Positions 45,733 through 54,081 of a stretch of DNA of 64,000 bases are shown here, piece by piece (the first letter of the stretch is position 1; every line of letters starts with the position of its first letter). A program made the position numbers and the translations under genes. Under the pieces are notes generated by a model, which ran no database searches, was not told the origin of the DNA, and saw only the letters and a list, made by a program, of their open reading frames with translations. Source of the DNA: Bog-473 sp963745175 (GTDB taxonomy: Bacteria > Actinomycetota > Acidimicrobiia > Acidimicrobiales > RAAP-2); assembly GCA_963745175.1 (NCBI GenBank), contig CAVUWK010000001.1, positions 62,001 through 126,000 on the forward strand, written 5' to 3'.

Positions 45733-46797
45733 ATGGACATAACTGCCTTCTGCACCCAAAGCTCAGTCCTGGTCGTTGCCGGCAAGGGTGGGGTGGGCAA
45801 GTCGACGGTGAGCGCCGCCATGGCCAATTTGGCAGCTCGCAACGGTGTGTCGGTGCTCCTGGTCGAACTCGAGGGAAAGAGCGGTCCGAGCGGGGTGTTC
45901 GGTCAGCACGTGATGACCGTTGACGAAGTTGAGCTGTTCCCCGTTCGAACCGGAGATCAAGGTGCCCGGTCGGCACCCATCCGCGCTCGGACGATCACTC
46001 CCGAGGGGGCCCTCATCGACTATTTGGTCGACCACGGCTTTCGCCGAGCGGCGAGGCGCCTTGCGAAATCGGGGATGCTCGACGTGGTGGCCACAGCCAT
46101 CCCAGGCGTCCGGGACATCCTCGTCCTGGGCAAGATCGTCCAGCTCGAGCAGGCCCACACGGCCGATCTGATTGTGGTGGACGGTCCCGCCGCCGGCCAT
46201 GCCACCACGTTCCTGAGCAGCGCCCAGGGTCTCTTGGACTCGAGCCGAACGGGACCAATCCACGCACAGGCGGGAGACGTGGTCGGGTTGCTGTCCGACC
46301 CGGCTCGATGCCAGGTGGTCCTCGTTGCTTTGGCGGAGGAGACCCCTGTCAACGAGACGGTCGAGACGGCGCTCGCTCTCGAGGACCGGGTCGGTACGCA
46401 CATCGGGCCGGTGATCGTGAATTGCCTGTACCCCCGGCTCGACCATCTCGACGCCGACCCTGAGGCTGCTGCCACCGCCGCCGGCGTCACCCTTCGGCCT
46501 GGTGAGGCCGAGGGCATGCGGGCCGCGGCCGCGTTCCGGCGGCGGCGACAGGAGATGCAGGCCGAGCAGGCGACCCGCCTTGCCGAGGCCCTACCCCTGC
46601 CCCAGTTGTGGCTGCCCCAGCTGTTCGGGAACGAGATCGGCCTCCCCGAGATAGATCTGCTCGCCGACGCCCTGGAGACAGGGCTGGTCCACCTTCGCGA
46701 ACCAGCTGGCCGCGCCGGATTGACGGGCCTGACGAAGAGAGGGGCAAGTATCCGAGCGGCCGGGCGTGCCGCCGCCGACGTGGGCTCATCGTCGTGA
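45733..46797 (+). CDS. ArsA/GET3-like ATPase, first of pair (Rv3679-like)
   Basis: 354 residues. Deviant Walker A AGKGGVGKST near the N-terminus, switch region VELEGKSGPSGVFG, Walker B LIVVDGPAAGHATTFLS. The Gly-Pro instead of Asp-Thr-Pro-Pro after the Asp, and the pairing with the next gene, match the first member of the actinobacterial Rv3679/Rv3680 pair of GET3-like ATPases, which form a complex linked in mycobacteria to stress and nutrient metabolism. Its TGA overlaps the partner's GTG start. No WhiB4-like or PonA2-like gene, the mycobacterial neighbours, is seen here. Confidence 0.9.
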   Translation: MDITAFCTQSSVLVVAGKGGVGKSTVSAAMANLAARNGVSVLLVELEGKSGPSGVFGQHVMTVDEVELFPVRTGDQGARSAPIRARTITPEGALIDYLVDHGFRRAARRLAKSGMLDVVATAIPGVRDILVLGKIVQLEQAHTADLIVVDGPAAGHATTFLSSAQGLLDSSRTGPIHAQAGDVVGLLSDPARCQVVLVALAEETPVNETVETALALEDRVGTHIGPVIVNCLYPRLDHLDADPEAAATAAGVTLRPGEAEGMRAAAAFRRRRQEMQAEQATRLAEALPLPQLWLPQLFGNEIGLPEIDLLADALETGLVHLREPAGRAGLTGLTKRGASIRAAGRAAADVGSSS

Positions 46798-47978
46798 ACG
46801 GACTGGCCGCGCTCATCCGGGAACGCCGGATCATTGTCTGCTGCGGCTCAGGAGGAGTCGGCAAGACCACCACCGCGGCGGCATTGGGGGTCGAGGGAGC
46901 TCGCCAAGGCCGGCGGACCTGTGTCGTCACCATCGACCCCGCCCGACGGCTGGCCGACGCCTTCGGAGTGGACTCGCTGACCAACACGCCGACTCGGGTG
47001 GACGGTGCATGGCGGGGGGAGCTCTGGGCCCTGATGCTGGACACCAAGGCCACCTTCGACTCCGCGATCATCCGTTACGCCCGCGATCCGGTCCAGGCCC
47101 AGGCGATTCAAGGGAGCCGGATTTACCGCAGTCTCAGTGACGCCTTGTCCGGATCTCAGGAGTACATGGCGGTCGAGAAGCTGTTCCAGCTCCACCAGGA
47201 GGGTGGCTTTGACCTCATCGTGGTGGACACCCCGCCCAGCCCTCGTGCCATCGACTTCCTCCGCGCTCCTGGCCACCTGACCCGGCTTCTCGACAACACG
47301 GCGATCCGGATGCTGGTCATACCCAGCCACGCCTCCTTGCGGGCCGTCTCCTTCGCCGCACGGGTCCCGCTCAAGGGGGTAGCAAAAATCGTTGGCGCGG
47401 AAACGGTCCTCGACACCATGACCTTCTTACGAGCTTTCGAGGGAATGGAGGCGGGGATCCGCAGCCGCGCAAAGCGGGTGGGCGAACTGTTCGCCGAGCC
47501 CTCCACCGCCTTCGTGCTCGTCGTTGCGCCCCGTGAGGATGCCATCGACGAAGGTCGGTTCTTCGCGGCACGTCTGGGCCAGTCCGACATTGCCGTGCAG
47601 GCTCTCATCGTCAACCGCCTCCAGCCCCGCTTTGATGCACACCCTCCCGCAACGCCGCTCGTCGCCTCCAGTGGAAGATCGAACCGGGACCAGAACGACG
47701 GGAGTGCAGGGGCTTTCACCACCCTCAACGGCAATTGGGCGGAGCTACGCGCCATGGCCGGCCGGGAGGAGAACTACGTCGCTGACCTGGCCGCGCAGTT
47801 GGCACCGGCTCCCGTGGCCCGAGTCCCCCTCCTTGAGAGCGACGTCCATGACCTCGACACGGTGCGGACCGTGGCCGATCACTTGTTCGGACTTCGCGAC
47901 ACCCGCCACCGCTCAGTCATCCCCATGACACCGCCCTCTCCGGCGAAGCACGAACCACCCTTCTTCGTCGAGGAGTAA
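46794..47978 (+). CDS. ArsA/GET3-like ATPase, second of pair (Rv3680-like)
   Basis: 394 residues from the GTG in the GTGA overlap. Walker A CGSGGVGKTTTAAALG, then VVTIDPARRLADAFG (switch I with DPAR), TFDSAIIRYA, Walker B LIVVDTPPSPRAIDFL (DTPPS as in ArsA/GET3), and a C-terminal half with VLVVAPREDAIDEG and VNRLQPRF. No hydrophobic tail-anchor groove can be judged from sequence. An Asp/Asn/Ser insert near residue 290 (SSGRSNRDQNDGSAG) is probably a loop. It likely forms a heterodimer with the upstream partner. Confidence 0.92.
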   Translation: MNGLAALIRERRIIVCCGSGGVGKTTTAAALGVEGARQGRRTCVVTIDPARRLADAFGVDSLTNTPTRVDGAWRGELWALMLDTKATFDSAIIRYARDPVQAQAIQGSRIYRSLSDALSGSQEYMAVEKLFQLHQEGGFDLIVVDTPPSPRAIDFLRAPGHLTRLLDNTAIRMLVIPSHASLRAVSFAARVPLKGVAKIVGAETVLDTMTFLRAFEGMEAGIRSRAKRVGELFAEPSTAFVLVVAPREDAIDEGRFFAARLGQSDIAVQALIVNRLQPRFDAHPPATPLVASSGRSNRDQNDGSAGAFTTLNGNWAELRAMAGREENYVADLAAQLAPAPVARVPLLESDVHDLDTVRTVADHLFGLRDTRHRSVIPMTPPSPAKHEPPFFVEE

Positions 47979-48002
47979 GGACGAGCTGGTGCCCGCCGTG
48001 AG

Positions 48003-48509
48003 TTAGGCGCCGACGACCGCGGGAGGGTCCGATCCACGGGAGGCCTGGCGACCACTGGAGCGGCTCTGGGCCCAACCGGGCCAGACGGCGGCGGACCAGG
48101 CCAGCAGGGCGACCGCTCCGAGAGACTCCAAGATGATCGTCTCGGTCACGAACGAAGCCGCCGACGACTCGCGAAAGCCGAACAAGCCGAAGTTGAGGCT
48201 GACGATGAGTCCCCCGAGGGTCGCGATCATGAATCCCGCTCCGAAGAGCCCGGCGAGCGGCCGCGGCCACACCACCAGGACAGCCGCCAGCACGAAGCCG
48301 CCCACGGCGTCGGCCAGGAAGAGAGGGCCGACGGTCGGGATGTCGCGGTATCCCTCCATCCAGAGGTGAAGATGGATGGCGGCCACCCAGATGAGCAGGC
48401 CGGCGCACACCAGACGGAGCACCAGAGCGGCGAGGAACCAGGCGCCATGGAGGGACCGAGTCTCGTGGACTCGGAGCGACGCCATCCGATCAGAGGTTGC
48501 CGTCGCCAT
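48003..48509 (-). CDS. Four-helix membrane protein, copy 2
   Basis: 168 residues, the same protein as 21213-21755 over block A (all four helices and HLHLWMEGYRDIPTVGPLF). It ends earlier, with AVVGA, because the repeat boundary lies near 48020. Start ATG 48509 with GGAGGG upstream, overlapping the Pro/Thr-rich gene. Only 24 bases separate its stop from the end of the convergent ArsA-like gene. Confidence 0.75.
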   Translation of the reverse strand: MATATSDRMASLRVHETRSLHGAWFLAALVLRLVCAGLLIWVAAIHLHLWMEGYRDIPTVGPLFLADAVGGFVLAAVLVVWPRPLAGLFGAGFMIATLGGLIVSLNFGLFGFRESSAASFVTETIILESLGAVALLAWSAAVWPGWAQSRSSGRQASRGSDPPAVVGA

Positions 48510-48969
48510 CGCTCGGCCCTCCGTTGTTGTCGGCGTCCTGGTCGCCTCCGTTGTCCTGGGCAATACCGTTCACGACGGCCGGCGGTGGAGCCACCGGAGG
48601 GGCCGTTGTCGGAGGCGGCGGGGGCGGCACGGTGGTCGGGGGAGTCGTCGGCGGAGTCGTCGTCGTCGTAGGCGGCGGCGGAGCTGGCACTGTCGTCGGC
48701 ACTGTCGTCGGCGGCGGGGGCGTGGTGGGAGTGGTGGTGCTTTGCGCCACAGGGGTGGGCTTGCTGGCGGTGGCGTGGGAGTTCGACGTGAGCCCGAGCC
48801 CGAGGGCCAGACCTCCCGCCACGAGAACTGCGATCACCGCGATGAGAATTCCCAGTCGTTTTGTCACTCGATGTCCTTTGAAGTTGTGTGGGGCGGTCGC
48901 CGTTTGATCTTTCCCCGATCTCAGGCTTCGAAAATCACTACGGTCGAAGCGGCACGAGAGTTCACTCGG
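48020..48969 (+). repeat. 950-bp block A, second copy
   Basis: Direct repeat of 21266-22215 at offset 26754. Here the block is followed on the right by an intact divergent gene (49034), the arrangement I take as ancestral. No transposase, target-site duplication or tRNA lies at the edges. Confidence 0.92.
48490..48867 (-). CDS. Pro/Thr-rich single-pass envelope protein, copy 2
   Basis: 125 residues identical to copy 1: N-terminal membrane helix, Pro/Thr/Val stalk, acidic Asn/Gly/Asp tail. GTG 48867 with AAAGGA upstream. It is first in a two-gene unit with the membrane protein and is divergent from the secreted-protein gene, 166 bases away, so the three genes share one regulatory region. Confidence 0.72.
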   Translation of the reverse strand: MTKRLGILIAVIAVLVAGGLALGLGLTSNSHATASKPTPVAQSTTTPTTPPPPTTVPTTVPAPPPPTTTTTPPTTPPTTVPPPPPPTTAPPVAPPPAVVNGIAQDNGGDQDADNNGGPSDGDGNL

Positions 48970-49033
48970 AGTCATAAGAAGTTGATGATGACGATGGGCA
49001 AACCTTTCCACCAGCTGCGCCGTATGTTGATGT

Positions 49034-49750
49034 GTGACTCGCCTGGTTCGATCGACTGAGCCGCCCGCCGTCCAGCCGTCGCCCACACGGCATCCGGTCA
49101 TCCGGTTCTCCGCGCGCCCCATGATCGGGATCGCGGCCGTGGCGTTGGTGGCAGTGGCGGCCACGATCGGCTCGGCCGTGTGGCCGCCATCGAAGGCCCA
49201 AGCTGCGGGCGCTGCCACGGCGGCCACGGGTCATCGCCTCTCTGCCAGCTCGTCCACGCTTGGGTCGTTTAGTTGGCTCGCGTCGACCACACCGCCGGCG
49301 ACCTGGGCCCGGCTCGCCGTCCCTTCCGGGCTCGGAACCCTGTCCTCGCCTCCTGGGTTCCGTCCCGTCGAGGGCGATCCAGGCACGCTGTCGGTGGCCC
49401 TTCGCAACGCAGCCGGGACCTACCTCGGCTATCTCAATGTCACTCCCCGCCAGGGCGACGAGACCCTGCAGGACTGGCCGGCATTCCGTCTCTCCCACAT
49501 GCTCGACGACGACGCCGTCTCCGATCACGAGGACGCCATGGTCACCGCGCTCCGGACGCCAACCGGAGCGAGATCGTGCGTCACCGATGACTACGTGACG
49601 ACCGTCGGTCACCACCACTTCCACGAGGTGGCGTGCTACGTCATGAGTGGTTCCGTCGGCAGCGTCGTGGTGGCCGCCACTCCTTCGGGTGATCCGGCAC
49701 ACGTCTGGACCCAACTGGAGAGGGCCGTGGCCGCGTATCCGTTTGCGTAG
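49034..49750 (+). CDS. Secreted/anchored protein of unknown function, copy 2 (intact)
   Basis: 238 residues from GTG 49034. A polar N-terminus (TRLVRSTEPPAVQPSPTRHP) precedes the signal or anchor helix at residues 30-50 and a ~185-residue outside domain: WARLAVPSGLGTLSSPPGF, VALRNAAGTYLGYLNVTP, TDDYVTTVGHHHFHEVACYV and a C-terminal helix HVWTQLERAVAAYPFA. The start is supported by the diverged relative at 22281, which keeps frame and sequence from the same GTG. No ribosome site precedes it. I recognise no family; two cysteines may form a disulfide. Confidence 0.75.
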   Translation: MTRLVRSTEPPAVQPSPTRHPVIRFSARPMIGIAAVALVAVAATIGSAVWPPSKAQAAGAATAATGHRLSASSSTLGSFSWLASTTPPATWARLAVPSGLGTLSSPPGFRPVEGDPGTLSVALRNAAGTYLGYLNVTPRQGDETLQDWPAFRLSHMLDDDAVSDHEDAMVTALRTPTGARSCVTDDYVTTVGHHHFHEVACYVMSGSVGSVVVAATPSGDPAHVWTQLERAVAAYPFA

Positions 49751-49774
49751 CGCGATCGACCGAAGCGATCCGCA
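49087..49774 (+). repeat. 688-bp block B, second copy
   Basis: Inverted relative to 20383-21070. It begins inside the secreted-protein gene (at ACGGCATC) and ends 24 bases past its stop, so the other copy received only the 3' part of the gene. Confidence 0.9.
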
Positions 49775-49812
49775 CCGTCCCGGATCCTCTCCTCGTTCGA
49801 GGCTGGTTTCAC

Positions 49813-50244
49813 CTACTCGCCGATTCCGTAAAGAAGGACGTCCAGGGTTCTCCAACTGTCGTCCGTGATCCGCCCCGCGCCTGAAACGCATGCCACGACG
49901 ACGGCCACCCCATCCAGGTCGTGACCGACCACGGCAGCCCACTCTGTCTGGTCACGCCGGCTGACGAGGAGTCCTCGGGAGTCCAACTTGCTTGCAATCC
50001 GCTCGAGTTGATCGGTTGACTCGACTTCCAAGATGAAGGCTCGCAGACCGGTGTGGCGAGCTCCCCCATGACGACCGCTGCCAAATGCTCGGAGCACGAT
50101 GACCTGAGGGTGATCGTTCCCCGGAGCGCTCACCACCGCCAATTGCTCATTTTGGGACAGCAACGTGAAATCGAGCACTTGACGATAGAAGTCAATCGAT
50201 CGATTGAGCTCAGCCACATTGATCACGACGCCCTGAAAGTTCAT
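49813..50244 (-). CDS. VOC (glyoxalase/bleomycin-resistance-like) family protein
   Basis: 143 residues, single VOC domain pair: VVINVAELNRSIDFYRQVLDF, VIVLRAFG, GLRAFILEVESTDQLERIASKL and HDLDGVAVVVACVSGAGRIT. VOC proteins are metal-dependent lyases, dioxygenases or resistance proteins; the usual Glu in the last strand is not obvious, so catalytic function is unclear. ATG 50244 gives the normal family start; the open frame upstream to 50571 overlaps the next small gene and is not coding. Confidence 0.82.
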   Translation of the reverse strand: MNFQGVVINVAELNRSIDFYRQVLDFTLLSQNEQLAVVSAPGNDHPQVIVLRAFGSGRHGGARHTGLRAFILEVESTDQLERIASKLDSRGLLVSRRDQTEWAAVVGHDLDGVAVVVACVSGAGRITDDSWRTLDVLLYGIGE

Positions 50245-50377
50245 CCTGTGCTCCAGTTCTTCATGAGAGGGACAAGCAACTTTCCGAGTGGGACGCGCCG
50301 TCCACCACGAGCTCAGCTTCTGAGATGGAGCCAGCGTCGAAGAGTTCGTGGCTCTGGCGTGTTGGAGCCACCTGTTC

Positions 50378-50599
50378 TCATCGCAGGCTCTCGTGCCGCC
50401 AACCGTCTTTGTATTCGGCATCATGTAACCCACGGACGAGATGGGCGTAGTGGTCCAGTCGATCCGCAGCGGTTTGCGCTTCGTGGTAATCCTTGCCATG
50501 GTCACGTGCGGCCGTCTTCTGTTCGGCTCGTTTCCGAACGATTCGGAGCTCCTCGTGGGCGTGCTCAACAATCTTCTCTAGCGTTTGCTCAAGGTTCAT
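50378..50599 (-). CDS. Small hypothetical helical protein
   Basis: 73 residues, highly charged and predicted helical (TLEKIVEHAHEELRIVRKRA), rich in His, Glu and Lys. ATG 50599 has GGAGAAG about six bases upstream. No family recognised. It lies 133 bases upstream of the VOC gene in the same direction. Confidence 0.55.
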   Translation of the reverse strand: MNLEQTLEKIVEHAHEELRIVRKRAEQKTAARDHGKDYHEAQTAADRLDHYAHLVRGLHDAEYKDGWRHESLR

Positions 50600-50918
50600 C
50601 GTTCGCTTCTCCGTTGGAGGGTTGAGGGTTCGGTTGAGAGGCACGTGGTCGCAGATTGGTTGGTGGGTCTGAGGCAAACACCCAAGGTCTCCGAAGATGA
50701 TCGAAAGAGGCTTCATGACATTGCCGTTCGGCGGTCGCTTCCAGCTCGGCAACGGGGATTGTCACGAGGTTTGGCTGATCATCGGCGGTCCCAGCAGGCA
50801 TTGACGCTCCATTCGGCCGTTCGCCCTCGATGTCGTCACGCCGATTCGCATGAACCTCATGATGTCATTGCAAGTCGTTGCATGCCTCCGGGCGACGAAG
50901 GGCCAGGGTCCCGGGCGC
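50600..50918. other. Gene-free spacer downstream of the ABC importer
   Basis: About 320 bases between the small gene's start and the end of the ABC fusion gene. It must hold the promoter for the 50599-49813 genes, but I see no clear -10/-35 pair and no strong terminator hairpin. Confidence 0.3.
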
Positions 50919-53900
50919 TCATCGGCCTCCCGCCGGCTCTGCCAGAAGTTGGACAGTGCCCCCCGCCAACGAGGGACCCGTCGTGTGGAGATGACAGCGA
51001 ACCGTGCTTCCGGCCGGAGTCCTGTAGGGAGCGGGGTCGACATGGGCACAGACCTCCATGGCGAAGGGGCACCGGGTCCGGAACCGGCACCCCTGCTCGC
51101 CGCTCACCGGCTCGTCGACCTCGCCACGCAAGATGATTCGCTCCCGCCGCTGTTGCCGGGCCGGATCGGGCACCGGGATGGACGAGAGCAACGCAGCCGT
51201 ATAGGGGTGGGTCGGCCGCTCGTAGACCTCGTCCGCGACGCCCTCTTCGACGATCTGTCCGAGATACATGACGGCGATCCGGTTGCTGATGTGCCGGACC
51301 ACGGACAGGTCGTGGGCGATGAAGAGGTAGGCCACACCCAACTGTTGCTGCAGATCGGTGAACAGATTGATGACCTGGGACTGGGTGGAGACGTCGAGAG
51401 CGCTGACCGGCTCGTCGCACACGAGCAGTTGGGGCCGGAGGGCAAGGGCCCGTGCTATGGCGATGCGTTGGCGTTGGCCGCCCGAGAACTCGTGAGGCTG
51501 ACGCTGCAGCACGTGCGAGCCCAGTCCGACCTGGTCGAGAAGTTGCACCACGCGCTGCTCCCGCTCGGCTCGGCTCATGGAGGTGTGGATGGCCAGCGGT
51601 TCCCCGACGACGTCGGCGATGCTCTGTCGGGGATCGAGCGACGAGTACGGATCTTGGAACACCATCTGCATGCTTTCTCGATGACGGCGCAGTGCCGGCC
51701 CCCGCAACGTGGTGATGTCCTTTCCGTCGACGACAATCGTCCCACTCGTCGGGTCGATGAGGCGGAGGATCAGCCGCGCCAGCGTCGACTTGCCCGAGCC
51801 CGTCTCACCCACCAGGCCCAGCGTCGTTCCCGGGTCGACGCGCAAGCTGACCCGGTCAACCGCCCTGATGGCACCCGTGGTGCGACGGAGAACGCCGCTG
51901 CGGATGGGGAAATCCATGACGAGGTCAGTCACCTCGAGCACAGGTGACGCGGCAGCGACCACCGATTCGGTCCCGCCCTGGGTGCCCGGCGAGGGGCTGG
52001 ACTCCAAGTCGGCCACGCTTGCCAGGACGAGCTCGTCCTGGCGGACACAGCGAGCCAACGTGACCCTCGAGCTGGTGTCGTTTGCGGGTCCCGTGGTTGC
52101 ACCGTCCACCCGGGCCGGTTCCCGCAGGGACACCGGCTCCGCCCTGCACGCGTCCTGGGCGTAGGAGCAACGCGGTGCAAAGCGGCAGCCGGACGGGAAC
52201 TGGTCCGCCCGCGGCACCATTCCTGGGATCGCGTGCAGAGGCTCACCCCTCGGGGTGAGCTGTGGGATGGCGTCGAGGAGCGCTTCGGTGTATGGGTGCC
52301 GGGGACGACCGAAGAGGTCCACGGCGGCCGCTTGCTCGACGATCTGTCCGGCGTACATGACCACCACGTCGGCGGCCACATCGGCGATGACTCCCAGGTC
52401 GTGGGTGACGAAGATCATCGCCATGTCCTCTTCGCGTTGCAGCGCGTGCAACAGGGCGATGATCTGCGATTGCGTGGTGACGTCGAGCGCCGTGGTGGGC
52501 TCGTCGGCGATCAGGAGCTTGGGTGAGCACGACAGGGCCATGGCGATCATGACCCGCTGGCGCATCCCGCCGGAGAAGGCGTGCGGGTAGTCCTGCGCAC
52601 GCGTTGCCGCCTGTGGGATCTCGACCCGGTCGAGCATCTCGACCGCGACCTTCCAGGCGTCGGCCCGACTGATGTCCCCGTGCGCGCGCACCTGCTCGGC
52701 AATTTGGTTCCCCACGGTGTACGCCGGGTTCAGGCTGGTCATCGGTTCCTGGAAGATCATCGCGATCTCGTTGCCCCGCAACTGGCGCAGTCGGGACGGG
52801 CTGACCGTGGTGAGCTCCTGCCCGTCGAAGCGGATCGAGCCCGTCACCCGCGACACCTGGGCCGGGAGCAGGCCCATCACGGCAAGGGCGGAGACGGTCT
52901 TGCCGGAACCGCTCTCGCCCACCAGGCCGAGGGTCTTCCCCGGGGCTACCGAGAAATTGGCCTCCTCCATGACCGGCAACCAGGTCCCGCGGCTGAGGAA
53001 TTCGATCCGCAGGTTGCGGACGTCGAGCAGGCCCGCAGCCGGCGTGGGTTCGGCCGTCGGTGCCTGCTCCTCGGACCGCCCGATCCCCCGCACACGCGCC
53101 ATCGGCCCGCGCCGTGACTCCCGCTCGCCACTGACCGGACTGCTGCCCCGCGGTCGCTCGCGGCCGAGTGCGTCCCGCAGCCCGTCGGCCACCAGGTTGA
53201 AGGCCAGGACGGTGAGCATGATCGCCAACCCTGGGAAGACGAGGGCCCAGGGTGACGTGTTGATGAACTGGAACCCCTCCTGCAGCATCCCGCCCCAGCT
53301 CGGAGTGGGCGGCTGTTCGCCGACCCCGAGGAAGCTGAGGCCTGCCTCGGTGAGGAGGGCGAACCCGAGGGCCAGTGCCATCTGGATGATGATCGGAGAG
53401 GCCACGTTCGGCACGACATGACGGCCGACGAGGCGCTTGGAGGTCGCACCGAGACTTCGGGCCGATTCGATGTACGCCTCCTCGCGGACCGCGATGACCT
53501 CGCCCCGGAGGAGGCGCACGAAGCTGGGAACGAACACGATGGCGATGGCAATGGCGGCATCGTTGATGTCGGCACCGAGGAGGGCGGCCACCGTCAAGGC
53601 CAGGATCAGCGGGGGGAACGAGAACAGGGCGTCCATCGTCCGCATGATCACGGAGTCGACGGCGCCCCGGAAGAACCCGGCGATCAGGCCAAGAGGAATG
53701 GCGACGACGGCCGCGAGGGCCACGATCTCGAACGACACTCGCAACGAGATGCGAGCACCCCAGATCAAGCGGCTGAGGATGTCGCGCCCGAGGTCGTCGG
53801 TCCCGAGCCAGTGCGAGGCGGAGGGACCTGCGTTGACCGCGTTGATGTCCTGGGCGTCGGGAGCGTGCGGCGCGACGAGGGGGGCGAAGATGGCGGCGAC

Positions 53901-54071
53901 GATCACGATCAGCAGGAAGACCAGTCCTCCGATGGCCCAGCGCTGATGCAGGAAGCGGACCCAGAACCCGGGCCGCCGCTCAGGCAGCTCGTCCGGGCTG
54001 TCGCCCGTCTCGGGGATCGCAGTGAGGCCGACGAAGGGGTCGCTGGCGTCCGGAGTGCTCCACGAACTCAT
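50919..54071 (-). CDS. Oligopeptide-type ABC importer: DppC permease fused to DppD and DppF ATPases
   Basis: 1050 residues encoding three normally separate subunits. Residues ~35-310: DppC/OppC permease with its N-terminal helix, HWLGTDDLGRDILSRLIWGAR and the EAA loop (EEAYIESARSLGATSKRLVG). Linker ~311-345. ATPase 1 (~346-690): Walker A GESGSGKT (385-392), FSGGMRQR signature (499-506), Walker B LLIADEP, C-terminal CRFAPRCSYAQDAC. ATPase 2 (~710-1030): Walker A GETGSGKS (755-762), FSGGQRQR (862-869), LLVCDEP, and CRFRTRCPFAMEVC. Imports peptides or other solutes with the DppB permease (54082) and binding protein (55130) of the same operon. No frame break is needed; the fusion is real in the sequence given. 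Confidence 0.95.
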   Translation of the reverse strand: MSSWSTPDASDPFVGLTAIPETGDSPDELPERRPGFWVRFLHQRWAIGGLVFLLIVIVAAIFAPLVAPHAPDAQDINAVNAGPSASHWLGTDDLGRDILSRLIWGARISLRVSFEIVALAAVVAIPLGLIAGFFRGAVDSVIMRTMDALFSFPPLILALTVAALLGADINDAAIAIAIVFVPSFVRLLRGEVIAVREEAYIESARSLGATSKRLVGRHVVPNVASPIIIQMALALGFALLTEAGLSFLGVGEQPPTPSWGGMLQEGFQFINTSPWALVFPGLAIMLTVLAFNLVADGLRDALGRERPRGSSPVSGERESRRGPMARVRGIGRSEEQAPTAEPTPAAGLLDVRNLRIEFLSRGTWLPVMEEANFSVAPGKTLGLVGESGSGKTVSALAVMGLLPAQVSRVTGSIRFDGQELTTVSPSRLRQLRGNEIAMIFQEPMTSLNPAYTVGNQIAEQVRAHGDISRADAWKVAVEMLDRVEIPQAATRAQDYPHAFSGGMRQRVMIAMALSCSPKLLIADEPTTALDVTTQSQIIALLHALQREEDMAMIFVTHDLGVIADVAADVVVMYAGQIVEQAAAVDLFGRPRHPYTEALLDAIPQLTPRGEPLHAIPGMVPRADQFPSGCRFAPRCSYAQDACRAEPVSLREPARVDGATTGPANDTSSRVTLARCVRQDELVLASVADLESSPSPGTQGGTESVVAAASPVLEVTDLVMDFPIRSGVLRRTTGAIRAVDRVSLRVDPGTTLGLVGETGSGKSTLARLILRLIDPTSGTIVVDGKDITTLRGPALRRHRESMQMVFQDPYSSLDPRQSIADVVGEPLAIHTSMSRAEREQRVVQLLDQVGLGSHVLQRQPHEFSGGQRQRIAIARALALRPQLLVCDEPVSALDVSTQSQVINLFTDLQQQLGVAYLFIAHDLSVVRHISNRIAVMYLGQIVEEGVADEVYERPTHPYTAALLSSIPVPDPARQQRRERIILRGEVDEPVSGEQGCRFRTRCPFAMEVCAHVDPAPYRTPAGSTVRCHLHTTGPSLAGGTVQLLAEPAGGR

Positions 54072-54081
54072 CGAGCGGTCC

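Noticed and set aside
48962..49942. 326-codon minus-strand frame antisense to the secreted-protein gene, and similar long frames opposite the copy at 20.4-21.9 kb
   Set aside because: High-GC shadow frames: arginine/glycine-rich, no ribosome site, opposite a gene with signal peptide and better composition.
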